Source: Micromonospora echinospora (GTDB taxonomy: Bacteria > Actinomycetota > Actinomycetes > Mycobacteriales > Micromonosporaceae). Taken from it: a stretch of DNA of 64,000 nucleotides. The stretch spans positions 3,994,001-4,058,000 of the forward strand of contig NZ_JACHJC010000001.1 of NCBI RefSeq assembly GCF_014203425.1, given 5' to 3'. The translations under genes and the position numbers were made by a program. Shown here piece by piece: positions 7,488-15,424 of this stretch (positions are counted from its first letter, which is position 1; each line of letters begins with the position of its first letter). The notes beneath the pieces were generated by a model, which was given only the letters and a program-made list of their open reading frames with translations, made no database searches and was not told where the DNA came from.

Positions 7488-8297
7488 ATGACCACGATGA
7501 CCATGGCACCGACCGCGACCGAGGTGCAGCGCGCGCCGCAGACCGGTGAGGAGTCCCGTGCCAGCGAGCTGATCGCGGCGCTCGCCGCGCTGCCCGCCGG
7601 CCACCCGCAGCGGGCCGCCCTGCGCAACCAGGTCATCGAGGCGTGGCTGCCGCTGGCGAACCACCTGGCCGCCCGCTACAGCGGGCGCGGCGAGCCGGCC
7701 GGTGACCTGGCGCAGACCGCGGCGCTGGGCCTGATCAAGGCGGTGGACCGGTTCGACGCCTCGCGCGGCGTCGACTTCGCCGGGTTCGCCATCCCGACCA
7801 TCCTCGGTGAGATCAAGCGGCACTTCCGCGACCGCACCTGGAACATCCGGGTTCCGCGCCGCCTCCAGGAGCTGCGGCTGCGCATCTCCGAGGCGAACAG
7901 CACGCTGACCCAGACGCTCAACCGGGCCCCGACCGTCGCCGACATCGCCGCCCACCTCGACGTCACCGAGGAAGAGGTGCTCGAAGGTCTGGAAGGCGCC
8001 CGCGCCTACAACGCGGTGTCGCTGTCCACCCCGATCGGCGACGGCGACAGCGCCACCGAGCTGGGCGACACCCTCGGCGCCGAGGACAACGAGTACGAGC
8101 TGGCCGACCTGCGCGCCTCCCTGGGCCCGGCGCTGGCCACGCTCGACGAGCGCGAGCAGAAGATCCTCACGCTGCGCTTCTACGGCAACCTGACCCAGAG
8201 CGAGATCGCCGCTCGGGTCGGCGTCTCCCAGATGCACGTGTCCCGGCTGCTCGCCCGCGCCCTGACCAAGCTGCGCGGCCAGCTCACCGAGGCCTGA
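7488..8297 (+). CDS. SigB/SigF-family alternative sigma factor
   Basis: A 269-residue sigma-70 group 3 factor. Region 2 includes DLAQTAALGLIKAVDRFD, ending in the SigB/SigF-type FAIPTILGEIKRHFRD. Region 3 follows (about 120-180). Region 4 carries the helix-turn-helix LTQSEIAARVGVSQMHVSRLL at the C-terminus. Such factors drive general stress or developmental regulons and are controlled by anti-sigma kinases and STAS antagonists. No anti-sigma gene is adjacent, but the STAS operon at 3082-4614 is only 3 kb away. ATG 7488 follows AGGAAGGG at good spacing, and the upstream in-frame extension lacks such a site. Confidence 0.92.
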   Translation: MTTMTMAPTATEVQRAPQTGEESRASELIAALAALPAGHPQRAALRNQVIEAWLPLANHLAARYSGRGEPAGDLAQTAALGLIKAVDRFDASRGVDFAGFAIPTILGEIKRHFRDRTWNIRVPRRLQELRLRISEANSTLTQTLNRAPTVADIAAHLDVTEEEVLEGLEGARAYNAVSLSTPIGDGDSATELGDTLGAEDNEYELADLRASLGPALATLDEREQKILTLRFYGNLTQSEIAARVGVSQMHVSRLLARALTKLRGQLTEA

Positions 8298-8309
8298 GCC
8301 ACACGTACC

Positions 8310-8342
8310 GCGACCCCCACCGGCCCGGCCGGTGGGGGTCGC
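8310..8342. terminator. Bidirectional hairpin terminator
   Basis: GCGACCCCCACCGG (8310-8323) pairs perfectly with CCGGTGGGGGTCGC (8329-8342) around a 5-base loop. It sits between the convergent sigma factor gene and the GH87-type gene ending at 8351, so it probably stops both. Confidence 0.8.
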
Positions 8343-8350
8343 GTCGTGTG

Positions 8351-10348
8351 TCACCAGTGCGAGGGCGGGGGCGGCGGTACCACCGGCGGGCGGTCGTCGC
8401 ACGTGATGGTGTTCGGCAGCAGCCACGGGGCCAGCCAGCCGCCGTCGTTGCCGCCGAGGTCGGTCAGGGTGAACTCCGACCCGGCCGGGGTGAAGTGGAA
8501 CGACCCGCAGTTGTTCACGCCGACCGCGCCCACGTGGCGGGCGTCGACGTCGGCGAAACGCGCCCCGCCGGCCGCGCGCGCGCTGACCACCGACGTCCCG
8601 GCGCCGTCGACCCGGATGCCGCGGAAGCGGACGTTGTCGATGCGGACCCGGTCCTTCACCGGCCAGTCGCTGACCAGCATGATCGCGTTGTAGGTGCTGT
8701 CCAGGTACGCGTCGCCGCTCACCAGGACGTCCGCGTCGATGCTGCGGTCGAGCGCGTAGAACCAGATCGCGCCGAGGCCGATGTTCCAGTTCAGGTCGTA
8801 CGTGCCGGCCCGCACGGTGGTGTTGCCGGTGATCCGCAGCCGGCCGGCGAACGGCTCCGCACCGAAGCGGGCGCCCACCTGGATCGCGCTGCCCTCGCGG
8901 ACCGGATCGGCGATCAGGTTGTGCGCGACGGTCAGGTCCGTGCCGCCGTACAGCGCGATGCCGTTGGCGAGCACCGGTGACTGCACGGTGTTGTACGCGA
9001 ACGTGTTCGACGCGTTCGCCGTCCCCTCCGACCACATCGCCAGCGCGTCGTCGCCGCTGTTGCGGACCACCGAGTTCGTCACCGAGGAGTGGGTGACGCC
9101 GGTGTGGAAGTTCAACCCGTCCGCGACCTGGTCCGCGATCACGGTGTTCGTGACCCGCAGCCCGGTCATCGGCCCGTCGAACCACATGCCGACCTTCGTG
9201 TGGTGCAGGTAGAGGCCGTCGATGGTGCTGTGGCTGAGCGCCCCGCCGATGGCGTTGACCTGGTCGGTGTCGATCCGCTCGCGTACGTCGCCCTCGATCG
9301 CGAAACCGGACAGGTGCACGTTGCTGCTGCCGCCGTCGGCGGCGTCGCGGCCGTAGAAGCCGACGCCCGTGTGCCGGGAGCCGTCGGGCGCGGGCGTGTC
9401 CAGCGCGACCTCACGCCCCCGCACGATCGTGTGCCAGCTGCCCGCCCCGGCGATCGTCACGTCGTCGACGACGATGTGCCGGTTGACCTGGTAGGTACCC
9501 GGCGGCAGGTAGAGCGGGCGGTCCACCCGTCGGGCGTGCGCGATCGCCCGGTCGAACGCGTCGGCGGACTCCCGCCGGCCGGTCGGGTCGGCGCCGAACG
9601 ACAGCGCGTTCACCGCGCGGGGGACCGCCCGGGGCGGCGCGACCAGATGCGCGTCCACCAGGTCGATCACCGTCCAGGCGGCGGCCGTGCCGCGCGGCGC
9701 GGTCAACCGGACCACCTCACCGGCCCGGTGGGTACGGCCGAGCAGCAGCCGCTGCTCCTCGTAGAAGTGGTGCGGCCGGAACGGCTTGGTGATCACCGGC
9801 GCGGGCGTGGTGGCCGCCGGGACGCAGGAGCACTCGGTGATCCACCAGTCCGGGTGCAGCAGGTCGGCGCCGGGGTCGTTGGTGAACGGGTACTGGTTGT
9901 AGAGCCAGGCGTACTGCGAGGTGAGCGTCACGGTGCGGGCGGGCGAGCGGCCGACGGAGACCCGCAGCGGCGCGGTGATCCCGCCGCCGCCCGGCGCGTC
10001 CGGGATGCTGTACCGCACGGTGAGCGCGTTCGTCGGCCGCGGGAGTGTCAGCTCGACGTACTGGCCGGGCAGCAGGCGCACGGCCCGGCGGCCGGACGCC
10101 TCACCTGCGAGTGCGTACGCCGACCGGTCCGGCCCGATCACGACGCCGGTGGTCCGGCCGTGCTCGGCCTCCTGCTCGACGTAGTCCACTGTGGCGCCGC
10201 GACCGGCAACCAGCGCGGGGTCGAGCCCGGCGCGTGTCACCACCGGGGCCGGTCCGCGCGGCGGGCCCGCCGCGGCGGCGCCGGGCGGGATGAGCAGGGC
10301 GGCGGTGACCAGCGCCGCCGCGAGGATCCTCGGCACGCTCCGCGACAT
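8351..10348 (-). CDS. Secreted GH87-type alpha-1,3-glucanase/mycodextranase, C-terminal module absent
   Basis: A 665-residue secreted enzyme. A signal peptide (about 1-28) is followed by a CBM6/35-like beta-sandwich (about 45-240, motif GRGATVDYVEQEAE), then a parallel beta-helix of GH87 type (about 255-645). The catalytic triad is recognisable from spacing: D410 in ADGLNFH and D433/D434 in GDDALAMW. This D-x22-DD spacing agrees with the three essential Asp reported for Bacillus and Paenibacillus alpha-1,3-glucanases. It ends in a short Pro run (PPVVPPPPPSHW), exactly where the paralogue at 17209 begins its linker and discoidin module. ATG 10348 gives a proper signal peptide; an in-frame ATG at 10414 is the alternative. 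It is divergent from the LacI gene. Confidence 0.85.
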   Translation of the reverse strand: MSRSVPRILAAALVTAALLIPPGAAAAGPPRGPAPVVTRAGLDPALVAGRGATVDYVEQEAEHGRTTGVVIGPDRSAYALAGEASGRRAVRLLPGQYVELTLPRPTNALTVRYSIPDAPGGGGITAPLRVSVGRSPARTVTLTSQYAWLYNQYPFTNDPGADLLHPDWWITECSCVPAATTPAPVITKPFRPHHFYEEQRLLLGRTHRAGEVVRLTAPRGTAAAWTVIDLVDAHLVAPPRAVPRAVNALSFGADPTGRRESADAFDRAIAHARRVDRPLYLPPGTYQVNRHIVVDDVTIAGAGSWHTIVRGREVALDTPAPDGSRHTGVGFYGRDAADGGSSNVHLSGFAIEGDVRERIDTDQVNAIGGALSHSTIDGLYLHHTKVGMWFDGPMTGLRVTNTVIADQVADGLNFHTGVTHSSVTNSVVRNSGDDALAMWSEGTANASNTFAYNTVQSPVLANGIALYGGTDLTVAHNLIADPVREGSAIQVGARFGAEPFAGRLRITGNTTVRAGTYDLNWNIGLGAIWFYALDRSIDADVLVSGDAYLDSTYNAIMLVSDWPVKDRVRIDNVRFRGIRVDGAGTSVVSARAAGGARFADVDARHVGAVGVNNCGSFHFTPAGSEFTLTDLGGNDGGWLAPWLLPNTITCDDRPPVVPPPPPSHW

Positions 10349-10515
10349 CGGAGCACCCACTTTCTCGGGGGACGGGTGGCCTCGGCGGCGCAGGCCATCG
10401 ACAAGGGTCCTCATGTTATTCCGGCGCTCTGTTCCCTTTCAAGCATCAATCTGCTCGCATCTTTCGGGCCGGTTGCCGCCCTTCGGGGCAAGAAGTGACC
10501 CGTCCGGTTGTTCAT

Positions 10516-10527
10516 TTCTTGCAAGAA
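10516..10527. promoter_or_regulatory. LacI operator, copy 1
   Basis: TTCTTGCAAGAA is a perfect 12-base palindrome, 20 bases upstream of the LacI start at 10548 and in the gap shared with the divergent GH87 gene. The central CG/GC-type symmetric core is typical of LacI-family operators. The related site at 11877 (CTTGCATGCAAG, also preceded by CATTTC) supports a common regulator, most simply the LacI protein encoded here. Confidence 0.65.
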
Positions 10528-10547
10528 TCCGACGTACGATTGCCGCC

Positions 10548-11549
10548 GTGACGAAGCGCCTGACCGAGGTCGCCCGCAAGGCGGGTGTCAGCGAGGCCAC
10601 CGTGAGCCGCGTACTGAACGGCCGCGGCGGCGTGTCCGAGGCGACCCGGACCGCCGTGCTGACCGCCCTCGACGTGCTCGGCTACGAGCGCCCGAGCAAG
10701 CTGCGCGGCGAACGCGCCCGCCTGGTCGGCCTGGTGCTTCCGGAGTTGCAGAACCCGATCTTCCCGGCCCTGGCCGAGGTGGTCACCGGATCCCTCGCCC
10801 AGCGCGGCTTCACCCCGGCGCTGTGCGCCCGCACCATCGGCGGCGTGCCGGAGTCCGGGTACGTGGAGATGTTGCTCGACCACCAGGTCAGCGGCGTCAT
10901 CTTCGCCGGTGGCTCGTACGCGCTCGCCGACGCCTCGCACGAGCACTACCGGCGCCTCACCGACCGGGGCCTGCCGGTGGTGCTGGTCAACGCCGGCGTC
11001 GAGGAACTGGGCTTCCCGCGCGTGTCCACCGACGACGCGGTCGCCGTCGAGCAGGCGTACGGGCACCTGCGCTCGCTCGGCCACGACCGGATCGGCCTGG
11101 TGCTCGGCCCGGCTGACCACGTGCCCTCGCGCCGCAAGCTCGACGCGATGGTCCGGGCCGCCGGCTGGGGAGACGACCGCTCCCTGGTGGAGCGGTCGAG
11201 CTTCTCGATGGAGGGGGCGCGGGTCGCCGCCACGAAGCTGATCGAGCGCGGCGTGACCGGCATCGTCTGCGCCAGCGACGTGCTCGCGCTGGGCACCATC
11301 CGGGCCGCCCGGCGCCTGGGCTGCGCGGTGCCGGCCGACGTCTCGGTGGTCGGCTTCGACGATTCGGCGTTCATGACCTGCACCGACCCGCCGCTGACCA
11401 CTGTGCGGCAGCCGATCGAGACCATGGGACAGGCCGCTGTGGACCTGCTGGTCACCCAGATCGAGGGCGCCGGGGTGCTGCACGACGAGCTGCTGTTCGA
11501 GCCCGAGCTGGTGGTACGCGGCTCCACCGCCCCCGCCCTCCGCCGCTGA
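10548..11549 (+). CDS. LacI-family regulator of the alpha-glucan locus
   Basis: A 333-residue LacI/GalR repressor. The N-terminal helix-turn-helix reads LTEVARKAGVSEATVSRVLN (about 4-23), with the hinge region near 45-58. The periplasmic-binding-protein-like sugar domain follows, with CASDVLALGTIRAARRLG and DVSVVGFDDSAF near the C-terminus. GTG 10548 lacks a strong ribosome site, so the transcript may be nearly leaderless. It lies between the divergent GH87 gene and the ABC importer. It probably binds the palindromes at 10516 and 11877 and is released by an oligosaccharide of the imported alpha-glucan, possibly nigerose or nigero-oligosaccharides. Confidence 0.92.
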   Translation: MTKRLTEVARKAGVSEATVSRVLNGRGGVSEATRTAVLTALDVLGYERPSKLRGERARLVGLVLPELQNPIFPALAEVVTGSLAQRGFTPALCARTIGGVPESGYVEMLLDHQVSGVIFAGGSYALADASHEHYRRLTDRGLPVVLVNAGVEELGFPRVSTDDAVAVEQAYGHLRSLGHDRIGLVLGPADHVPSRRKLDAMVRAAGWGDDRSLVERSSFSMEGARVAATKLIERGVTGIVCASDVLALGTIRAARRLGCAVPADVSVVGFDDSAFMTCTDPPLTTVRQPIETMGQAAVDLLVTQIEGAGVLHDELLFEPELVVRGSTAPALRR

Positions 11550-11683
11550 CCCCCGGGCCTACTCACTCACCCACCTCGGCCGGCTACGCCCCGTCGGGCG
11601 GTGCCCGGCACTGCCGCCCCGGCGCCGGCGGCCCTCGACCTCTCCGGTGTCCCGTCCCTCGTGGAGCCACACAAACGCCGCAT

Positions 11684-11762
11684 CCGTCGATCTTGGAGTT
11701 GTGGCGCCCGGAATGTGGCCCTAATCCCGGTATCTGAGGTGCCACAACCCCAAGATCGACGG
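11684..11762. repeat. REP-like palindromic repeat, subfamily A, copy 1
   Basis: A 79-base element with 22-base terminal arms differing at one position. The left arm begins CCGTCGATCTTGGAGTTGTG; the right arm ends CAAGATCGACGG. The same arm sequence returns at 24151-24222. It is non-coding and lies between LacI and the ABC operon. Confidence 0.8.
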
Positions 11763-11876
11763 TTTCCCGACGGCGACTGCGGCGTCGGGAGGCCGTGCAC
11801 CAGGGCTGAGGCCGTATGGCCGCGCTCCCACGGTGGCAGCTGGCCGCCTCCGGGCTTTCCGTCGTCGAGTTCATTT

Positions 11877-11888
11877 CTTGCATGCAAG
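11877..11888. promoter_or_regulatory. LacI operator, copy 2, before ABC operon
   Basis: CTTGCATGCAAG is a perfect 12-base palindrome about 180 bases before the binding-protein gene. It shares the CATTTCTTGCA half with the site at 10516. It probably controls the importer/GH13/GH87 operon. Confidence 0.6.
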
Positions 11889-12068
11889 CGTCCGCATCTT
11901 GCTGCGATTCGTTCGCGTCGCTACAGTGACTCCACTCACACCTGACCCGGGCCGCGGTTTCCGGAGGCAGGGCGCGTGCCGGCTGCCGTTGCACCACCAG
12001 AGGCAGCCGCGCGGTCACCGCACATCAGTGAAGGCCATGGATACACCCGTTCCCGAAGGGATGGACAG

Positions 12069-13445
12069 ATGTCCGTACCGCAGTATCGGAAGGTCGCGGC
12101 GCTCGCGCTCGCGACCGGCCTCGGGCTCAGCCTTGCGGCGTGCTCCACCAAGAGTGACGACAGCAGCGACGCCGGCGGCAAGGTCACCATCACCGTCGAC
12201 TGCCAGCCGGTCGGCGCGCAGAAGGAGCTGCTGAAGAACTGGAACGACGACGTCGCCGAGTTCCAGCGGCAGAACCCGGACATCGTCGTCAAGAGCGTCA
12301 GCGTCGGCGAGCAGTGCAACAACCCGCCGGACTTCACCGCCCGCCTCGCCGGCGGCACCGTCACCGACGTCTTCTACGGATACATGACCGACGTGCAGCA
12401 GGTGCTGGACTCCGGCCAGGCGATGGACATCGGCCAGTACGCCACGAAGGACACCATCCCCACCTGGGACAGCGTCGACCCGGCGCTCAAGGAGGTCTTC
12501 ACCGACGGCGGCAAGCTGTACGCCGTACCGGTGAAGAACTACTCGATGGGCCTGATCTACAACAAGGCGCTGTTCCAGCGGGCCGGGCTCGACGTCGACA
12601 ACCCGCCGAAGACCTGGCCGGAGGTGCGGGCCGCGGCCAAGAAGATCGCCGCGCTCGGCGACGGCATCGCCGGGTACTCCGAGTACAGCGCCGGCAACAC
12701 CGGCGGCTGGCACTTCACCTCGCTGCTCTACTCCCAGGGCGGCCAGGTGCTCAGCGCCGACGGCAAGAAGGCCGACTTCAACAACGCGATGGGCAAGCAG
12801 GTCCTGCAGAACCTCAAGGACATGCGGTACGGCGACAACAGCATGGGCAGCCGGCAGCTGCTCCAGTGGGGTGACCTGCTCACCAACGCCGGCGCCGGCA
12901 AGGTCGGCATGTTCATCGGCGCGCCGGACGCGACCCAGGCGATCGTCAGCCAGTTCCAGGGCAAATACCAGGACTGGGCGATGGGCCCGCTGCCCGGCCA
13001 GGACGGGCAGGCCAAAGCCACGCTGGGCGGCGGCGAGGGCTACTTCTTCAAGGAGGGCCTGAGCCCGGAGCAGGTCAAGGCCGGACTGAAGTGGCTCGCG
13101 TACCAGAAGCTGACGCCTGGTAAGGGCCAGTTCGACTACGTGCGCGCCAAGCCGCAGAACTATCCGGTCGGCCTGCCCCAGCCACTGCTGTTCACGAACG
13201 GCAGCGACGCGCAGAAGCAGGAGCTGGACCTGCGCAAGGCAAACGCCAACGTGGACACCACCAACTTCGCGGTCTTCGAGGCCAACCCGGTGCCGATCAA
13301 GGGGGAGCCGCGCAACGCGCAGGCCGTCTACGCGGTGCTCGACGCGGCGATGTCCGGGGTGCTGACCAACCCGAACGCGAACATCGACGCGCTGCTCAAG
13401 ACCGCCGAGGACAAGGTCAACCAGCTGCTGGCCGCCGGCAGCTGA
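12069..13445 (+). CDS. ABC sugar transporter, substrate-binding lipoprotein
   Basis: A 458-residue family 1 extracellular solute-binding protein. A signal peptide ends in the lipobox SLAAC (lipid-modified C25). A typical two-lobe binding protein follows, with WPEVRAAAKKIAALG at about 185 and an aromatic-rich cleft. It should capture oligosaccharides released by the secreted GH87 enzymes and deliver them to the permeases at 13506 and 14469. ATG 12069 has GAAGGG at about 8-10 bases; upstream in-frame extensions do not start with a signal peptide. It is the first gene of the operon and is followed by a strong hairpin at 13453, which may keep its mRNA more abundant than the permease part. No ATPase is encoded nearby, so a shared MsiK-type ATPase is likely. 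Confidence 0.93.
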   Translation: MSVPQYRKVAALALATGLGLSLAACSTKSDDSSDAGGKVTITVDCQPVGAQKELLKNWNDDVAEFQRQNPDIVVKSVSVGEQCNNPPDFTARLAGGTVTDVFYGYMTDVQQVLDSGQAMDIGQYATKDTIPTWDSVDPALKEVFTDGGKLYAVPVKNYSMGLIYNKALFQRAGLDVDNPPKTWPEVRAAAKKIAALGDGIAGYSEYSAGNTGGWHFTSLLYSQGGQVLSADGKKADFNNAMGKQVLQNLKDMRYGDNSMGSRQLLQWGDLLTNAGAGKVGMFIGAPDATQAIVSQFQGKYQDWAMGPLPGQDGQAKATLGGGEGYFFKEGLSPEQVKAGLKWLAYQKLTPGKGQFDYVRAKPQNYPVGLPQPLLFTNGSDAQKQELDLRKANANVDTTNFAVFEANPVPIKGEPRNAQAVYAVLDAAMSGVLTNPNANIDALLKTAEDKVNQLLAAGS

Positions 13446-13452
13446 CCCGACC

Positions 13453-13484
13453 GGAGGTGGGGCCGGCGAACCGGCCCCACCTCC
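13453..13484 (+). terminator. Intercistronic hairpin (attenuator/stabiliser)
   Basis: GGAGGTGGGGCCGG (13453-13466) pairs perfectly with CCGGCCCCACCTCC (13471-13484) around the tetraloop CGAA. It lies between binding-protein and permease genes, where such stems usually cause partial termination or protect the upstream mRNA. Confidence 0.75.
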
Positions 13485-13505
13485 CCGAGCACCGCAGGAG
13501 TCGCC

Positions 13506-14465
13506 TTGGCGCTCACCACCGCCCCCGGCGCCACCCGCCGTACCGGCCCGGTCGCGCCGACGCCGTCGCGTACCGCCGCACGCCGCGCCGGCCTCGGCCG
13601 CAAGGTACGGGACAACCTCACCGGGCACGCGTTCCTCATCGGCGCGGTCGCGTGCTTCGCCGTCTTCTCCTGGTACCCGATGGTCCGCGGCGTCGTGATG
13701 AGCTTCCAGCGCACCCGGCGCGGCGAGACCACCTGGGTCGGCTGGGACAACTACAGCCGGATCATCGCCGATCCGAGCTTCTGGACCGCCTGGAAGAACA
13801 CGTTCGTCTTCACCGGCCTGGCGCTGGTGCTCGGCTACGCCGTGCCGTTCTTCGTGGCGATCCTGCTCAACGAGCTGCGCCACGCCAAGGGCTACCTGCG
13901 GGTGCTCGTCTACCTGCCGGTGATGCTGCCGCCGGCGTCCGCGTTGTTCCTGTTCAAGTTCTACGCGTACGACCCGAGCGAGGCGGGGCTGTTCAACGCG
14001 ATCCTCACCGCGCTGGGACTGCCCACGTCGGAGTGGATGCAGTCGCCCACGATGACGATGCCGGCCATGGTGATCGCGTCGACCTGGATGAACATGGGCG
14101 GCGCCGTGCTGATCTACCTGGCCGCGTTGCAGAACATCCCCGGCGAGCTGTACGAGGCCGCCGAGATCGACGGCGCCGGGGTGTGGCGGCGCATCCTGCA
14201 CGTGACGATCCCGCAGACCCGGCTGATCCTGGCGCTGCTGGCGATGCTCCAGATCGTCGCGACCATGCAGTTGTTCATCGAGCCGTTGATCCTCGCCAAC
14301 GGCGCCGGCACGCAGGACTCGGCGACCTCCGTGGCGTACCTGATCTACCAGCACGGGTTCTTCCAGAACGACCTCAACGGCGCCGCCGCGCTCGGCGTGA
14401 TCATGCTGGTGGTGCTGGCCGGGTTCTCCGCCGTCTACCTGCGACTGACCGCGAGACAGGACTAG
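13506..14465 (+). CDS. ABC sugar transporter permease, MalF type
   Basis: A 319-residue inner-membrane permease with six predicted transmembrane helices. The cytoplasmic EAA loop (ELYEAAEIDGAGVWRRI) contacts the ATPase. A basic N-terminal tail of about 45 residues precedes the first helix. TTG 13506 is used, with GCAGGAG five bases upstream. It pairs with the MalG-type permease that starts three bases after its stop, forming the channel for oligosaccharide import. It is co-transcribed with the binding protein and the GH13 enzyme. Confidence 0.93.
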   Translation: MALTTAPGATRRTGPVAPTPSRTAARRAGLGRKVRDNLTGHAFLIGAVACFAVFSWYPMVRGVVMSFQRTRRGETTWVGWDNYSRIIADPSFWTAWKNTFVFTGLALVLGYAVPFFVAILLNELRHAKGYLRVLVYLPVMLPPASALFLFKFYAYDPSEAGLFNAILTALGLPTSEWMQSPTMTMPAMVIASTWMNMGGAVLIYLAALQNIPGELYEAAEIDGAGVWRRILHVTIPQTRLILALLAMLQIVATMQLFIEPLILANGAGTQDSATSVAYLIYQHGFFQNDLNGAAALGVIMLVVLAGFSAVYLRLTARQD

Positions 14466-14468
14466 GAC

Positions 14469-15356
14469 ATGGCCGCCGACAGCACCACCCGCACCCTCAT
14501 CTCCCACGCCCAGCTACGCCGTGGTCGCGGCCGCGTCCTCTACTGGGCGGTGCTCTCCGTGGTCGTCGCCGGGTTCACGCTGGTCTTCCTCGGCCCGCTG
14601 TACTGGATGGTCACCGGCGCGCTGAAGTCCGGCCAGGAGATCGCCCAGACCCCGCCGACGCTGTTCCCGCGCGATCCGCAGCCGCGCAACTACGTGGACG
14701 CCTGGACCAACCTGGAGCTGGCGAAGCTGCTGTTCAACACGTTCTACTACGCGACCGGGGCGGTGCTGTTCCAGCTCGTGTTCGACACCGCCGCGGCGTA
14801 CGCGCTGTCGAAGCTGCGCCCGGTGCTGGGCAAGCTGATCCTCGGCATGATGCTGGCGACGCTGATGATCCCGGCGATGGTGCTCATCGTCCCGCAGTAC
14901 GTCACGGTGATCGACCTGCCGATCGTGCACGTCAACCTGCTCGACTCGCCGTTCGCGATCTGGCTGCCGCTGGTGGCGAACGCGTTCAACATCTTCCTGC
15001 TGAAACGGTTCTTCGACTCGATCCCGGAGGACCTGATGGCCGCCGCCGTGATGGACGGCGCCTCGCCGCTGCGCACGCTCTGGTCGATAGTCCTGCCGAT
15101 GTCCCGCCCGATCCTCGGCGTGGTGGCGATCTTCGCGGTGACGGCGGTCTGGAAGGACTTCCTCTGGCCGAAGCTGGTCATGCCGTCGCCGGAGACGCGG
15201 ACCGTCAGCGTCGGCATCTACGCCTTCGCCGGCGGCACCCCGATGAACGTGGTCATCGCCGCGTCGGTGATCGCCGCGATCCCCACTGTCGTGCTGTTCC
15301 TGATCTTCCAGCGCAACATCATGTCCGGCCTGACCACCGGCGGCCTCAAGGGCTGA
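14469..15356 (+). CDS. ABC sugar transporter permease, MalG type
   Basis: A 295-residue permease with six transmembrane helices. The EAA-type loop reads DLMAAAVMDGASPLRTLW. It follows the MalF-type permease with a three-base gap, and the N-terminus has the short cytoplasmic stretch usual for the MalG subgroup. It completes the heterodimeric channel of the importer. The GH13 alpha-glucosidase follows after 68 bases, so imported sugars are cleaved in the same operon. Confidence 0.93.
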   Translation: MAADSTTRTLISHAQLRRGRGRVLYWAVLSVVVAGFTLVFLGPLYWMVTGALKSGQEIAQTPPTLFPRDPQPRNYVDAWTNLELAKLLFNTFYYATGAVLFQLVFDTAAAYALSKLRPVLGKLILGMMLATLMIPAMVLIVPQYVTVIDLPIVHVNLLDSPFAIWLPLVANAFNIFLLKRFFDSIPEDLMAAAVMDGASPLRTLWSIVLPMSRPILGVVAIFAVTAVWKDFLWPKLVMPSPETRTVSVGIYAFAGGTPMNVVIAASVIAAIPTVVLFLIFQRNIMSGLTTGGLKG

Positions 15357-15424
15357 CCGGGCGCCGCCGCAAGCCCGCCGCATGCCCGCCGCCGCAGTAC
15401 CGACCCCGCAGAAAGCAGGTGCCC

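Larger units (their letters stand above)
11550..12068. other. Long gap before the ABC operon: repeat, operator and promoter
   Basis: These 519 bases hold no convincing gene. They contain the palindromic repeat at 11684-11762 and the operator at 11877-11888. A leader of about 180 bases follows, with GAAGGGATGG just before the binding-protein start. Confidence 0.7.
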
